A stretch of 64,000 bases of DNA from Pycnococcus provasolii (lineage: Eukaryota > Chlorophyta > Pseudoscourfieldiophyceae > Pseudoscourfieldiales > Pycnococcaceae), in assembly GCA_938743325.2 (NCBI GenBank), contig OW568903.1:1-64000 (forward strand), read 5' to 3'. Position numbers and translations under genes: made by a program. The number at the start of each line of letters is the position of its first letter. The first letter of the stretch is position 1. A model generated the notes under the pieces. It ran no database searches, had not been told where the DNA came from, and saw only the letters and a program-made list of their open reading frames with translations. Below are positions 31,771 through 41,657 of this stretch, one piece after another.

Positions 31771-32589
31771 TCACTCAACGAAACGACTGTTGAAGTCAGG
31801 GTCTCGAAACCGGCACGCTTCTGCGGACCCAAAGAAATTGTACCTGTTTTCCGATATGACGTCGTAGACGCCGTCTCGAAACCCTGAAGGAAAGAGGAAC
31901 CCGAGTGGCGCGATGATCCTGAATGGTATGTCCATCAGCTGAGCAATGCGTAAAATCGCGTCACTCTTGACGTGGCTCGTTCCGTCACTTTCACACAGAA
32001 CGATGGACGAGATGTCGTCAGGCGCACGTCCTGCGCGCGTGAGCAGATTTTGCCCCGCTTCGGACTGGAGTGCGGCGAACCTCGCGTTTGCGTTTGTGTC
32101 GAATCGAAGCATCATGTCCACACCACCGTTGCACAGCATGCACACGCCATCGAAGAGAACAATCGGGCGCGCATCGTCCTCGAAGTACTTGTCGCATGCT
32201 GCTGATGAAGAAGAAGAAGATGTTGTGGTTGACGTCCCGCCACCTGCACCACCTGCAGGGGAGGAGGATGAGTTGCTGTTACCGTCAACGGCGACACGCA
32301 CAGAGCACTCACGAGATCTCCTCCTCAAGCTCCTCCCCATACCAGATACATGACCCATAGTAGGAGGAGGAGTCGTTTTGTTTAATTTTAAACTTGCGTG
32401 TTTTCTCGACATGGACCCAATGGACGAACCAGAAACAGAAACGAACGACGAGGACCGACAAGAAACATGCCGCAAAGAAGACCTAGAAAGGTAGTTATTA
32501 TTATTGAGACCATGACCCATAGGAACATGCATGTTGTGTGATGATAGAAGCATAGAGTGCAAGACACAGAGTTCGAGACACACACACAC
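31771..32589 (-). CDS. DCC-family (DUF393) thiol-disulfide oxidoreductase-like protein
   Basis: 272 residues if the first Met is used. The first ~135 residues are Ser/Arg-rich with several alternative Met starts, consistent with an organelle transit peptide. The domain begins PIVLFDGVCMLCNGGVDMML, with the DxxCxxC motif that names the DCC family. SDAILRIAQLMDIPFRIIAP and RDGVYDVISENRYNFFG are the other typical segments. Biochemical role is unproven; the CxxC suggests redox activity. It converges with polyamine oxidase (122 bp gap). Confidence 0.85.
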   Translation of the reverse strand: MCVCLELCVLHSMLLSSHNMHVPMGHGLNNNNYLSRSSLRHVSCRSSSFVSVSGSSIGSMSRKHASLKLNKTTPPPTMGHVSGMGRSLRRRSRECSVRVAVDGNSNSSSSPAGGAGGGTSTTTSSSSSSAACDKYFEDDARPIVLFDGVCMLCNGGVDMMLRFDTNANARFAALQSEAGQNLLTRAGRAPDDISSIVLCESDGTSHVKSDAILRIAQLMDIPFRIIAPLGFLFPSGFRDGVYDVISENRYNFFGSAEACRFRDPDFNSRFVE

Positions 32590-33397
32590 ACACGTAGACT
32601 ACTGAAGAATGAAGAATGAGCACTAAGGCAGCACCTAAAATGCCAAAAGTGATGGAACGCGTCGGAAAGACGTTTGTTTGTATGGCGAAGAAGTTGCTTT
32701 CCTTTTTTTTCTGGTTTCCTTGGGCAACAAATCTCAGGCCAAACCATCCTAACCAAAGCATGCCCTTTAGAACACGAAAAGTGAAAGGAGGAAAATCTAT
32801 ACCGGAATATCAAAGGACATCGGACAGTCGAGGACAAATCCCACCACCAAATCTCGCCCTGTAAAAAACAAAAGGGGTTTGGTCGGCCGATGGCATCGAG
32901 ACTTCTCTACGGTAACCCCTAACTGAACTGTCCCCTAAGACCTAACCCCTAACTGAGCTGTCCCCAAACCCCTAACTGAACTGTCCCCTAATAACCCCTA
33001 ACTGAACTGTCCCCTAACCCCTAACAACTGAACTGTCCCCTAACCCCTAACTGAACTGTCTCCCCTAATAACCCCTAACTGAACGGAACGGATCCGTTTC
33101 GCAAGCAACCCCCATAACCTTTATGAGACTTGTCGCACGAGAAACAGCCGATGCTCCAGCCAAGGCCGGTGGGAGACCTGCTTGTGGCGCAGAATGCGAC
33201 AAACTGTCCCGCAGAGAGGTTAGTTTATCCACCCCTTTCCCCTTTCCCCTTTCCCAGACGCGTATCTGGGACCCCCCCTGAAAGGCACCCCTCTGGACCT
33301 GAAAAGAACCCTCTGAAAGGCGCCGTCACCCGCACCTCCGCCCCCGGGGGGCCCCCCTCCCCTCGACGATAACTCGCTCGTACGTCAAGCAGGGTCC
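32590..33397. repeat. Divergent gap with CCCCTAACTGAACTGTC array
   Basis: About 32909-33085 holds seven to eight copies of CCCCTAACTGAACTGTC, separated by 1-11 variable bases (often CCTAATAA or CCTAAC). Each copy starts with a telomere-like CCCCTAAC. It lies between the DCC gene and the PHT4-like gene, which diverge from it. A (CCTTTCCC)n stretch lies at about 33233-33257. No gene is supported. Confidence 0.85.
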
Positions 33398-35437
33398 ATG
33401 GCGACGCTCCTCCCACCTCGCTCTATGTTAGCACCTGCTGGTGGTGGTGTTAGCACACAACCTACTCGTGTGTCTCCGCGTCACCACTTTAGCTGCTCGA
33501 AAGCTGCTGCTGGTGGGGGTAATCTTAGGGGGATATGTCCCTTGTCTTCTCAGTCATCTTCGTCATCTTTGGTCTCCACAATGGATGTGCGGTGGTCACG
33601 TCACCATCCACATCCAAGGCATAAGCCTCGTGTCTCCTCCTCCTCCTCGTCGTCGTCGTCGTCGTTAGCAGGAGAAGGAGGAGTTGGCGGTGGTGCTTGG
33701 CCTCGTGCTCGTGCTCCTTCTTCTTCACAGGCGGATGCATACACTTCAGATCGTCGTCAGCACCACCACCATCGGAGCACAGCACCTGGAAACCCAACGC
33801 TCATAACACGACCATCTCGTCGAGGTGGTGTACAAGCAGCAGCCATGTCGTCGTCGTCGTCGTCGTCATCACCTCGCAGTTTACACCGACGATCAGCAGT
33901 CTCCATCCCAACGAGCAGCAGCTCTACATACTACTACTACTACTATAATAATAATAACAACAACAACAACATACTTCGCTCCACCGCCATTACCACCGCC
34001 ATTACTGCCGACGACGACGTCATGAGACAGCGAAAAAAACACCACCGACGACGACGGCTATCCGCTATACACAACACATCCACTACCACCACAGCCACCG
34101 CATCCGTCGACGACAGCTTCGACGATGAAGATTCCAACCAAGCACAAACAAAGCTCATCTCCGCAACGCGAAACCTCGTCGTTACCCTCTGCTTCGTCGC
34201 CTTCATGCTGTGCAACATGGACCGCGTCAACATGTCCGTCGCCATCATGCCCATGTCAGCCACATACGGGTGGGACGGCGTCACGCAGGGAATCATACAG
34301 TCATCCTTCTTCTGGGGATACCTGTGCACGCAGGTGCTTGGAGGCGTTCTCGCAGACAGGTACGGGGGAAAGTACGTGCTCGGCCTTGGCGTCGTGTGGT
34401 GGTCACTCGCAACGGCACTCACGCCGTTCGCCGCGGGCATGGGAATCTCCGTCCTCGCGTTCGTTCGCGTCATGATGGGAATCGGGGAAGGTGTCGCCAT
34501 GCCCGCGATGAATGCTGTCGTCGCGAAGTGGGTGCCACGCAAATTTCGCAGCCGCAGCCTCGGACTCGTGTACAGCGGCATGTACATAGGCTCCGTGTTA
34601 GGGCTCGTCATGAGCCCGTACATGCTGAACAAGTACGGCGTCTCTAGCATCTTCGTTCCATTTGGCGTGCTCGGATTCGTGTGGTTCTTTCTCTGGAACA
34701 GGTTCGTCAGCAGTGCGCCGCCGCGTCGCAAGACTACCCTAAACAAGCCTGAGAAAGAATCCGAGCCAACGCCGTGGGGAATCCTGCTGCGAAACAAAGC
34801 TGTGTGGGCTATCGTCGTCGCGCACTTCTGCCACAACTGGGGCTTGTTCATCATGCTCACATGGATGCCGTCGTACTTCAACTCCGCGCTCGGGTACAAC
34901 CTCGTCGAGTGTGGCTGGATGTCTGCCATCCCATGGCTCGTGATGGCCATTTGCGCGAACGCAGGCGGCTACGTCGCAGATAATCTCATCAATCTACATG
35001 GATGGAGCACCCGCGACGTGCGCCGTCTCATGCAGGGCATCGGCTTCCTCGGACCAGCCACCTTTCTCACGCTCATGTGCGCGACAGGGTCGTCGTGGCC
35101 GCAGCTCGCAGTCACGTGCATGTGCCTTGCGCAGGGCCTCGGCGCGCTCAGCCAGAGCGGCCTGTACTCTAATCACCAGGATCTCGCGTCGGAGAACGCC
35201 GGAGCACTGCTCGGGCTGTCCAACTCCGCGGGAGTTCTCGCGGGAAGCATCTCGACGTACGTTGCCGGTCTCGTGCTGGCCAAAACGGGTGGCGTTTGGA
35301 CAGCCGTGTGGATGTCCGCAGTTGTGTTTCAGCTTGTGGGCGCTGTTTGGTACACCTCCAACTGCAGCGGCGACCGAATCGCCGAGCTGCCTCCACTCGA
35401 GGAGGGAGCACCCTCCACGCAAGGAGGTAGAAAGTAA
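33398..35437 (+). CDS. MFS anion transporter, PHT4/ANTR type, probably plastid
   Basis: 679 residues. A long N-terminal extension (about 250 residues, poly-Ser, poly-Tyr and poly-Asn tracts) precedes a complete 12-helix MFS domain. Family signatures: FVAFMLCNMDRVNMSVAIMP, the loop GGVLADRYGGKYVLG (the MFS D-R-x-G-G motif), RVMMGIGEGVAMPAMNAVVA, WVPRKFRSRSLGLVYSGMYI, and SQSGLYSNHQDLASENAG in the second half. This is the SLC17-like PHT4/ANTR group that moves phosphate (or ascorbate) across plastid membranes. The substrate is not readable from sequence. The extension is far longer than usual; a later Met, for example MSSSSSSSSPRSLHRRS, could be the start. Confidence 0.85.
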   Translation: MATLLPPRSMLAPAGGGVSTQPTRVSPRHHFSCSKAAAGGGNLRGICPLSSQSSSSSLVSTMDVRWSRHHPHPRHKPRVSSSSSSSSSSLAGEGGVGGGAWPRARAPSSSQADAYTSDRRQHHHHRSTAPGNPTLITRPSRRGGVQAAAMSSSSSSSSPRSLHRRSAVSIPTSSSSTYYYYYYNNNNNNNNILRSTAITTAITADDDVMRQRKKHHRRRRLSAIHNTSTTTTATASVDDSFDDEDSNQAQTKLISATRNLVVTLCFVAFMLCNMDRVNMSVAIMPMSATYGWDGVTQGIIQSSFFWGYLCTQVLGGVLADRYGGKYVLGLGVVWWSLATALTPFAAGMGISVLAFVRVMMGIGEGVAMPAMNAVVAKWVPRKFRSRSLGLVYSGMYIGSVLGLVMSPYMLNKYGVSSIFVPFGVLGFVWFFLWNRFVSSAPPRRKTTLNKPEKESEPTPWGILLRNKAVWAIVVAHFCHNWGLFIMLTWMPSYFNSALGYNLVECGWMSAIPWLVMAICANAGGYVADNLINLHGWSTRDVRRLMQGIGFLGPATFLTLMCATGSSWPQLAVTCMCLAQGLGALSQSGLYSNHQDLASENAGALLGLSNSAGVLAGSISTYVAGLVLAKTGGVWTAVWMSAVVFQLVGAVWYTSNCSGDRIAELPPLEEGAPSTQGGRK

Positions 35438-35548
35438 AGTTGTTGGTTTTCTTGTTACTTTTCTTTTTTCTTTATAAATATGAACTTCGCTTTCCTGTCA
35501 CCCCGAAGAAACATCTCCCTCATTTGTTTGTTTTCGCCCTCGTGGTGT

Positions 35549-38524
35549 TCACATGCCAAGCAGCATCGTACGTGCGGCATCCGCAATTCCAGCAGACCCT
35601 GCCGGTGGTGGAGCAATCGGCGCAGCCTCACACGTATTCACAACAGGTGAGCGCGTGCTTCGGCCATACAGGTTTGCGTCGCGCAAGCGTGGTGCACGAG
35701 GTGCTGATTGTGCAACGTACTTCGCAGTCCATCGCGGATGAAGCTGCTTCGATATCACCTTGGGCTTAGAAACTGGGCAATCCGTCGGATCTGCAATCGC
35801 CGGGAGTGCGGTGGAATCGTACGCCATCTCCGCACGACGGCGTGTGGTTGCCGCCGTGGCGGCAGCACGGATCATCTCCTCGGATGGTGCAGAAGGCGCC
35901 CGTGGCGCTTCGTTGCGCAGTGCCGCCTCGGCATGGGCCACACGTCGAGCCAATGCCGCGGTTGCTGCTCCCGGTGCTGGCTCCGCGAGTGCGGCACCAG
36001 CCTCGGAGGCCGCAGCACGCCGTGGTGGATGCACCGCGGCGGCGGGAGTTGGAGGCAATGCAGCTCGCGGTCGAGGTGCTGAGGACTTCCTCTTACCACC
36101 AGAGACACTTGCCCTTGACATGGGTGCAGGTGGAGGTGCGCCACGAGGTGCAGTGGAATCGGCAGATGTGGTTCGCACCAGCGGGGGATTCACGTCTTCC
36201 TCCTCCTCTGCCGTCGCCGCCGCCGCCGCCACATATGTCACATCCTCCTTCTCCATGGCAGTGGCAGGAGCATTGGACGACCTGGGCAAACCGTGCATCT
36301 CAGCTGAATGGTCGTGAGCCGCATGTGCCGGCTTCTCACTTTTTGGCACCGACGGCGGCTTGGTCCTAGGCGGTGTGAGCAACTGCGCCGCAGCTGCACG
36401 AGTCTCCTCGTGAATCGCGGTAGCCTGCTCTGCACTCATCCCTCGCATGGCTGCGAGCCGCGGCATGAATGGAAGGTCTCTTGTACCGCGTGCTGCTGCT
36501 GTTGCTGCAGACGAACGTCGTGACGGCGTACCTTTCACCATCTGTGTCACCTCGTGCGTCTCCTCGCCATCATCCTCCTCCGCCACCTCATCATCACCAT
36601 CATCACCCTCGTCACCCTCGTCCTCATCCTCCTCCTCATCCTCGTTGTCGTCTCGATGCATTCGCGATCGCGAGCGTGGAGGTGCAGGGGACCGCAGGTC
36701 GTACGTATCCATTGCACCACTCGCATCTTCAACCTCGAGTTGTTCGAAGCGAGTCTGGGCGAATTCCAGGGAGTAGCCGTCCTCGTTGAGCGCGAACACG
36801 CCGCCATCGCGCGCCCATCCTGGCTGCTCTGAAAGTGCGGTGCACATGAGACGTGCACCCTCGACAAGACGAGGTCGGCTCGTTTGCCCGCAGACGAGAA
36901 GCGTGTCTGAGTGATCAGCCTTACGTTGAGCGGGAGCAGACCAAGGCATCGCTGTCGAAAGGGAGTCGGCAAAGCCACTCGACGATGATGTGCTTATGAT
37001 TCGGAAACTTGCAGAGACGACGGCGGAGGTGACATCGTACGCACGTGCGACGCGCCAGCTGCGTGTGTCGTAAAGCCTTACCACCCCGCCGTGGCAGCCA
37101 CCACCGCTCGGCGACGCCGCGGCGAGCGCAGAGCCGCTCGGCGCAAATGCGACGCTCGTCAGGCCATGTCCTCTCGCCTGGTGTGCGACGCACACTTGCT
37201 TCCACTTCGCCTCAGACACGAGCGGCGTCTTTCCTGCGCTGGGAGGAAGGAACATCCACGCGTGGAGAATTCCGCCCGACGTACCTGCGGCGACAAGGCG
37301 GCATGCACCCGCCGCAACCGCGGGCGCGCGTTCGCCGTGCCTGAGCGCGGCGAGCAGGCTGCCGTCCGCTGCTATGCTGTCCGCACGCGCGACGTGCGCT
37401 GCTGAGTCACTGCCGCCCTCAAACGCCGCCACGCAGCTGATTGCGCCGACGGAGGCGTCGTCAAGAAAGCTCGCGAGCGCGGCGCAGTTTGGCCGGCCTT
37501 CGACCGGATGCGGCGCACTCGTGCCTTGGTTGAGCTGTGGTGGCGGTGCGAGTGCGGCGCTTGCACGGTCTCCCGCGTGCGCACCCCACGCCGTCGCGAA
37601 TGCGTCGGGCTGAGCTGTCTGCGTCGTGTCAGATGGCAGTGCCCAGAGTCGCATCGCGCCGCCTTCCGTGCCCGCGACAAACGCGCGCTCGCCCGCGAAT
37701 GCGAGGCAAGTTGTGCATGCTGGACGCAGTCCGCCCGCGGGCAGAGGCACGAGGCTCGTGGGTGCCGATGCGACGTGCACGGCGTCTGATGTGCGGTACA
37801 CGCGTATGCTTCCGTCCTCGCAGCTCGTCGCGACGCGGCTTGCTGCTGGGCTGACTGCGAACCCCGTGAGTCGGAACGGGTGTCTTGCAAAGCAGTACAC
37901 CGTGCTCCACGACTTTTCGTTCTCGAGCGCCGATGCGCGTGCGTCGACGCCCGCGGGCAGAGTTGCTAGCAGTAACTTGTTGCTTCCCGCCTGGTAGAAC
38001 ACCACAGGTGCACTTTTGCTGGACGCGGCGTGTGATGCGGATGGCAGGTACGCAAGCTGTGCCCACGGCCTCGCGGGCACATTTCCCCACGCGAAACTTT
38101 CGTCTTGTGTCGTTGGTTCGACAATAACCGCCGTAGAGGGTTCCGCATATGCCGCCTTACCTCTGTCCAGCATTCGTCGTCGCGTGAGTGCGAAAAGCGC
38201 GATGGTCGCCGCACCTGTGGGTCCAACACGCATCGTACGAACCGCCCCAGACGCCTCGGCAACTAGAGCGACAGACGCATCGAGCGGGTCCCACGCACAC
38301 GCCACCGCACGCCAACTGGATGATAGCAAAGACGCATACGCCGGCTCAAGCTGCTCCCCTAAGTGAGGAGACGAAGTGGACGAACCACCAGAATCCCCCT
38401 TAAAACCCCCTGAACCAAGATTAACGTGAGGCACACGCTCCAAGGTGAGCTCAGGCATATAGGCAGAGCGGCCTGAGAGGGAGTCGCCATAGCCGTATTG
38501 GAGCCGAGAGGGAGCAGACGCCAT
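35549..38524 (-). CDS. WD40-repeat protein with long disordered C-terminal half
   Basis: 991 residues. About 60-570 form WD40-like blades: SWRAVACAWDPLDASVALVA, FRLTGFAVSPAASRVATSCE then DGSIRVYRT, ERAFVAGTEGGAMRLWALP, GILHAWMF, and GLTSVAFAPSGSALAAASPS ending VVRLYDTRSWRVA. After about 640 the chain is disordered: an acidic block (EDEEEDEDEGDEGDDGDDE), then Ala/Pro-rich stretches and a basic C-terminus (HPRWTAKYVAQSAPR). I cannot assign a specific orthologue. It probably is a scaffold. It converges with the transporter (111 bp gap). Confidence 0.65.
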   Translation of the reverse strand: MASAPSRLQYGYGDSLSGRSAYMPELTLERVPHVNLGSGGFKGDSGGSSTSSPHLGEQLEPAYASLLSSSWRAVACAWDPLDASVALVAEASGAVRTMRVGPTGAATIALFALTRRRMLDRGKAAYAEPSTAVIVEPTTQDESFAWGNVPARPWAQLAYLPSASHAASSKSAPVVFYQAGSNKLLLATLPAGVDARASALENEKSWSTVYCFARHPFRLTGFAVSPAASRVATSCEDGSIRVYRTSDAVHVASAPTSLVPLPAGGLRPACTTCLAFAGERAFVAGTEGGAMRLWALPSDTTQTAQPDAFATAWGAHAGDRASAALAPPPQLNQGTSAPHPVEGRPNCAALASFLDDASVGAISCVAAFEGGSDSAAHVARADSIAADGSLLAALRHGERAPAVAAGACRLVAAGTSGGILHAWMFLPPSAGKTPLVSEAKWKQVCVAHQARGHGLTSVAFAPSGSALAAASPSGGGCHGGVVRLYDTRSWRVARAYDVTSAVVSASFRIISTSSSSGFADSLSTAMPWSAPAQRKADHSDTLLVCGQTSRPRLVEGARLMCTALSEQPGWARDGGVFALNEDGYSLEFAQTRFEQLEVEDASGAMDTYDLRSPAPPRSRSRMHRDDNEDEEEDEDEGDEGDDGDDEVAEEDDGEETHEVTQMVKGTPSRRSSAATAAARGTRDLPFMPRLAAMRGMSAEQATAIHEETRAAAAQLLTPPRTKPPSVPKSEKPAHAAHDHSAEMHGLPRSSNAPATAMEKEDVTYVAAAAATAEEEEDVNPPLVRTTSADSTAPRGAPPPAPMSRASVSGGKRKSSAPRPRAALPPTPAAAVHPPRRAAASEAGAALAEPAPGAATAALARRVAHAEAALRNEAPRAPSAPSEEMIRAAATAATTRRRAEMAYDSTALPAIADPTDCPVSKPKVISKQLHPRWTAKYVAQSAPRAPRLRDANLYGRSTRSPVVNTCEAAPIAPPPAGSAGIADAARTMLLGM

Positions 38525-39140
38525 CGCAGCGGCCGAATGACTTCTCGAGAGGAGTGTTCGCCAAGATTCAGCTGTTTGTTCGCCGGCCGCGATTCTGAGA
38601 GGGAGAATGAACGGAACTTTTTACGCGCGAACGCGACCCCCATACGAATAATAAAATTGGGGGGGGGAGGGAAAGCAACGACGGATCCCCAAAAGGCGCT
38701 CACTTTTTTTACCCGGGGGCCTCGATCTCGAGTCTCTTATTAGATTAGGGGGATCCGGCTTAGAATGGTGGCCCTATGGATGGTGGTTTGTACCTGTAAT
38801 AGACTTTGTTTCTTTTTTTTTTCCTGTTGTTGGGGATCCCGCTCTTGTCTCCTCCAAGTATGTTGTATTGTTGTGAGCCTGTACATAATTATACAAGGGT
38901 CCCCGAGACGGAGGGCCCGCCCTTCGTCTTGTCCCAGTGTTACTCCGTAATATGGGCGGCGCTTCGCGCCGTTTCCTAGGCGAGTGGTTTGGGCGAATGA
39001 TGATATAGTCGATACAGTCATCGAAAGGTTTGAGTATAGTTGCCACATTACCTAGTCATACGATTTTCGGGGTGGTCATGACGCGTCATGTGACGGTCAT
39101 GACCCCGACGTCATGACGTTACCTCGTCATGACCCCCTCC
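38525..39140. other. Promoter side of WD40 gene and GTCATGAC cluster
   Basis: 38525-39060 shows no gene; a T10 tract lies at about 38813. At 39074-39133 the palindrome GTCATGAC occurs three times exactly, plus related CGTCATGTGACG and GACGTCATGACGT words, all within about 60 bp. The cluster sits just outside the mobile-element island. It may be a binding-site array or the edge of an older element. Confidence 0.5.
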
Positions 39141-39221
39141 TCAGGGTGACTATTAGCTAAAGCCCCCCCTTTAGACCCCGGTTTTGGCCATTTGGGGGAA
39201 AAAAACAGATTTTCTGATACC

Positions 39222-40596
39222 TGTCGTTTGGGGGATGCAGTAGCAATCTGCAGCGCGGCGAATGACCAGAGATGACAACAACAAAAATTAGTATCAACGG
39301 TAAAAAGAAGTGTGCTTCTAACCTACTCCGCCATAGATTAGCAGAGGGAAGAATGATCACACCTTTACAAAGGAAAACGTGATGACATAACCTGTCGTCG
39401 TAGTCCTGTAGTAGTAATGTAAAGAAGATGTAGATCAGTTAGAGTAGTTTAGTGATGGTTCGATAAGAAACAATAAAAGACAGTTATATAAGCAAACATA
39501 GGATATAATCGAAATATCTAATCAGTAAAGTAAACCCTAGCAGGCATCATGGTAATAAATCTCCGTTAGGACGAGCCGAGGTTTCTCGACCTGTACGCCC
39601 ACTATAAAAATGATTACACCCTAGTCTAGTAGGGTTTGGATAGAAACACGACACACCCCCGCACGTCGAACGTGATTAGAGAGAAGTGGAATGTGAAAAA
39701 GAAAGGAAGCATGGTCTTAAGCTACAAAAGCTGCCATGTCCATGGAGACAAAGTCTCAGTTATTCAATGGTCTTATGCGACTAAAAGTCAGCAGCCAAGG
39801 GAACCACCCTATCATTAAAAGAAAAGCAACATAGGCACAGATTAACTGTGATGCAACGGTACAGCGAATAAGCTACGTGAATCGAGTACGTTTCGCTGAA
39901 GAGTGAGAATCATCAGATTCGCGTCCGAGTAGAGAAGCGCGATGCTGAGAGAATGAACTCCAAGTCAGAGCTTTGGTGATGATCCTGCCCGCCAACGGTG
40001 ACGGCATTTTTGGTATCTTCTTGTGCCCTTTTCGCTTCACAGCATGGAGCGCTGCTTTTGCGCGTTGCTGCCATCCAGGAAAGAGAGATACTGAAATGCC
40101 ATCAAAGATTCCATGATTGTCGCTGTCACTCGGTTTCGTCTGCGAACCCATGAGGCTCATAACCTGTCGTTTGGGGGATGCAGTAGCAATCTGCAGCGCG
40201 GCGAATGACCAGAGATGACAACAACAAAAATTAGTATCAACGGTAAAAAGAAGTGTGCTTCTAACCTACTCCGCCATAGATTAGCAGAGGGAAGAATGAT
40301 CACACCTTTACAAAGGAAAACGTGATGACATAACCTGTCGTCGTAGTCCTGTAGTAGTAATGTAAAGAAGATGTAGATCAGTTAGAGTAGTTTAGTGATG
40401 GTTCGATAAGAAACAATAAAAGACAGTTATATAAGCAAACATAGGATATAATCGAAATATCTAATCAGTAAAGTAAACCCTAGCAGGCATCATGGTAATA
40501 AATCTCCGTTAGGACGAGCCGAGGTTTCTCGACCTGTACGCCCACTATAAAAATGATTACACCCTAGTCTAGTAGGGTTTGGATAGAAACACGACA
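39222..40596 (-). mobile_element. Small non-autonomous LTR element (TRIM-like), looks whole and young
   Basis: Two 432-bp direct repeats, 39222-39653 and 40165-40596, begin TGTCG and end CGACA, so they have the TG...CA ends of LTRs. They appear identical by eye. The element is flanked by a perfect 5-bp target duplication, ATACC, at 39217-39221 and 40597-40601. The interior is only 511 bp, with no gag-pol, hence non-autonomous. A G-rich run next to one repeat, read on the minus strand, would suit a polypurine tract and suggests minus orientation. LTR identity implies very recent insertion. Confidence 0.85.
39873..40160 (-). CDS. Small ORF inside the LTR element
   Basis: 95 codons beginning four bases inside the LTR boundary on the minus strand. 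It includes GWQQRAKAALHAVKRKGHKK and IPKMPSPLAGRIITKAL, loosely recalling the pre-core segment of tyrosine-recombinase-like proteins; that likeness is weak. It may be a captured fragment carried by the element. Function unknown. Confidence 0.3.
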   Translation of the reverse strand: MSLMGSQTKPSDSDNHGIFDGISVSLFPGWQQRAKAALHAVKRKGHKKIPKMPSPLAGRIITKALTWSSFSQHRASLLGRESDDSHSSAKRTRFT

Positions 40597-40604
40597 ATAC
40601 CACC

Positions 40605-41100
40605 CCCTAGTCGGGGAAAATGGTCGGGGAGGGAACCAAGATCCCTAGTCGGGGAAAATGGTCGGGGAGGGAAAATAATGTTTGCTCGCCATGCCGGCGC
40701 CATGGCGTCGTCGCCGGCGCTAGTGGCGTGCGTAGTGGCGCAGTCTGTGGCGTCTGACTGTTGTCCAGGCTTACGGGCTGACTGTGACAACGTTTGAGAC
40801 ACTCATGTAAGAACATGTAACAACATCTTTCACATTACATGAACATGGAGGGGGAAGGCGACCTTAAGGGAGAGTGGGTGACCTTAAGGATGCGGCAAGA
40901 TGTTGTTGATGTTGTTACACAAGAGTCTTACAAGAGGCACACGTGCACCTGAACAGGCAGCCAGGCAGCCAGGCACGCCACTGCGCGCCATAGACTGCGC
41001 CACTACGCGCGCCACTAGCGCCGGCGACGACGCCATGGCGCCGGCATGGTGGGCAGACAGGTCGGGTTAGGTCGGGGGGGGACCCCTCCCCGACCAAAAT
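40605..41100. mobile_element. Foldback/MITE-like element, family A copy 2
   Basis: Arms about 40689-40752 and 40985-41048 pair with few mismatches (GCCGGCGCCATGGCGTCGTC, GTAGTGGCGCAGTCT). Outside them, CTAGTCGGGGAAAATGGTCG at the left (present twice, about 40605-40675) faces CCCTCCCCGACCAAAATTAC at the right (about 41088-41103), extending the inverted repeat. The centre shares ACCTTAAGGGAGAGTGGGT with copy 1 at 3985-4350 in inverse orientation. It abuts the LTR element's target duplication. Confidence 0.7.
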
Positions 41101-41159
41101 TACGACCAAGCTTTTTTTTACAACGGTGAAAAAATTATTTTCGCATCCGATGAAAAAAC

Positions 41160-41210
41160 AAAGTGGTGGGAAAACTCGGGCGGCAGCCGCCCGAGTTTTC
41201 CCACCACTTT
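41160..41210. repeat. Perfect 25-bp-arm hairpin
   Basis: Arms 41160-41184 and 41186-41210 are exact inverted complements around a single A (AAAGTGGTGGGAAAACTCGG on the left, CCGAGTTTTCCCACCACTTT on the right). Such a palindrome could extrude as a cruciform. It follows an A/T-rich run and may be the tip of a foldback element. Confidence 0.9.
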
Positions 41211-41300
41211 TTTCGTCCAGGCGGTGTGTACACTGGTTGCTACGGGCGATTAGGGTTTTGGCCGCGTAAAGGGGGGGCTTTAGCTAATAGTCGGCCTCAG

Positions 41301-41657
41301 AAAAAAAATCGACCTAAACGCTCGTTCATGTTTTTCTTTTGGGCCTCACCGCATATAAATTTTCGTCGGAAAATTACAGGCACTTGTCCCACGTGTTGGG
41401 GGGCGGCCCCCCGATCGTTTCCGACCTTTATTTTATTTTTCCGACACGTGGTTTAGTTACAGTGGACGATTAGGGTTTAGTTAGGGTTTTGCCGCGATCG
41501 GGGGGGGATAAGCTCGAAGTCGGCCGTACGCACCGCTATGTTTGCACCTAATCTAAGGGTGTAGATAGTGGCCTTTAGTGGGTCGAAAATACTGTAGTAG
41601 TTCTACTAATTAGGGACCTAATTAGTAGTTCTACTACGGCCGTGTAAGGGGCCAACG
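41301..41657. other. Repeat-derived spacer
   Basis: About 41470-41525 repeats the style of 41245-41295 (GATTAGGGTTT..., GCCGCG, a G-run, then GTCGGCC). About 41595-41638 is a near-palindrome around GTAGTTCTACTAATTAGG. No gene is seen. Confidence 0.5.

Larger units (their letters stand above)
39141..41300. mobile_element. Composite island bounded by inverted repeats
   Basis: GACTATTAGCTAAAGCCCCC with flanking sequence at 39149-39173 is repeated in inverse orientation at 41267-41292. The match continues more loosely (GGTTTTGGCC against GGCCAAAACC). Inside lie a complete-looking small LTR element (39222-40596), a foldback element (40605-41100) and a perfect hairpin (41160-41210). One reading is an older inverted-repeat DNA element into which the others inserted. 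Confidence 0.55.
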
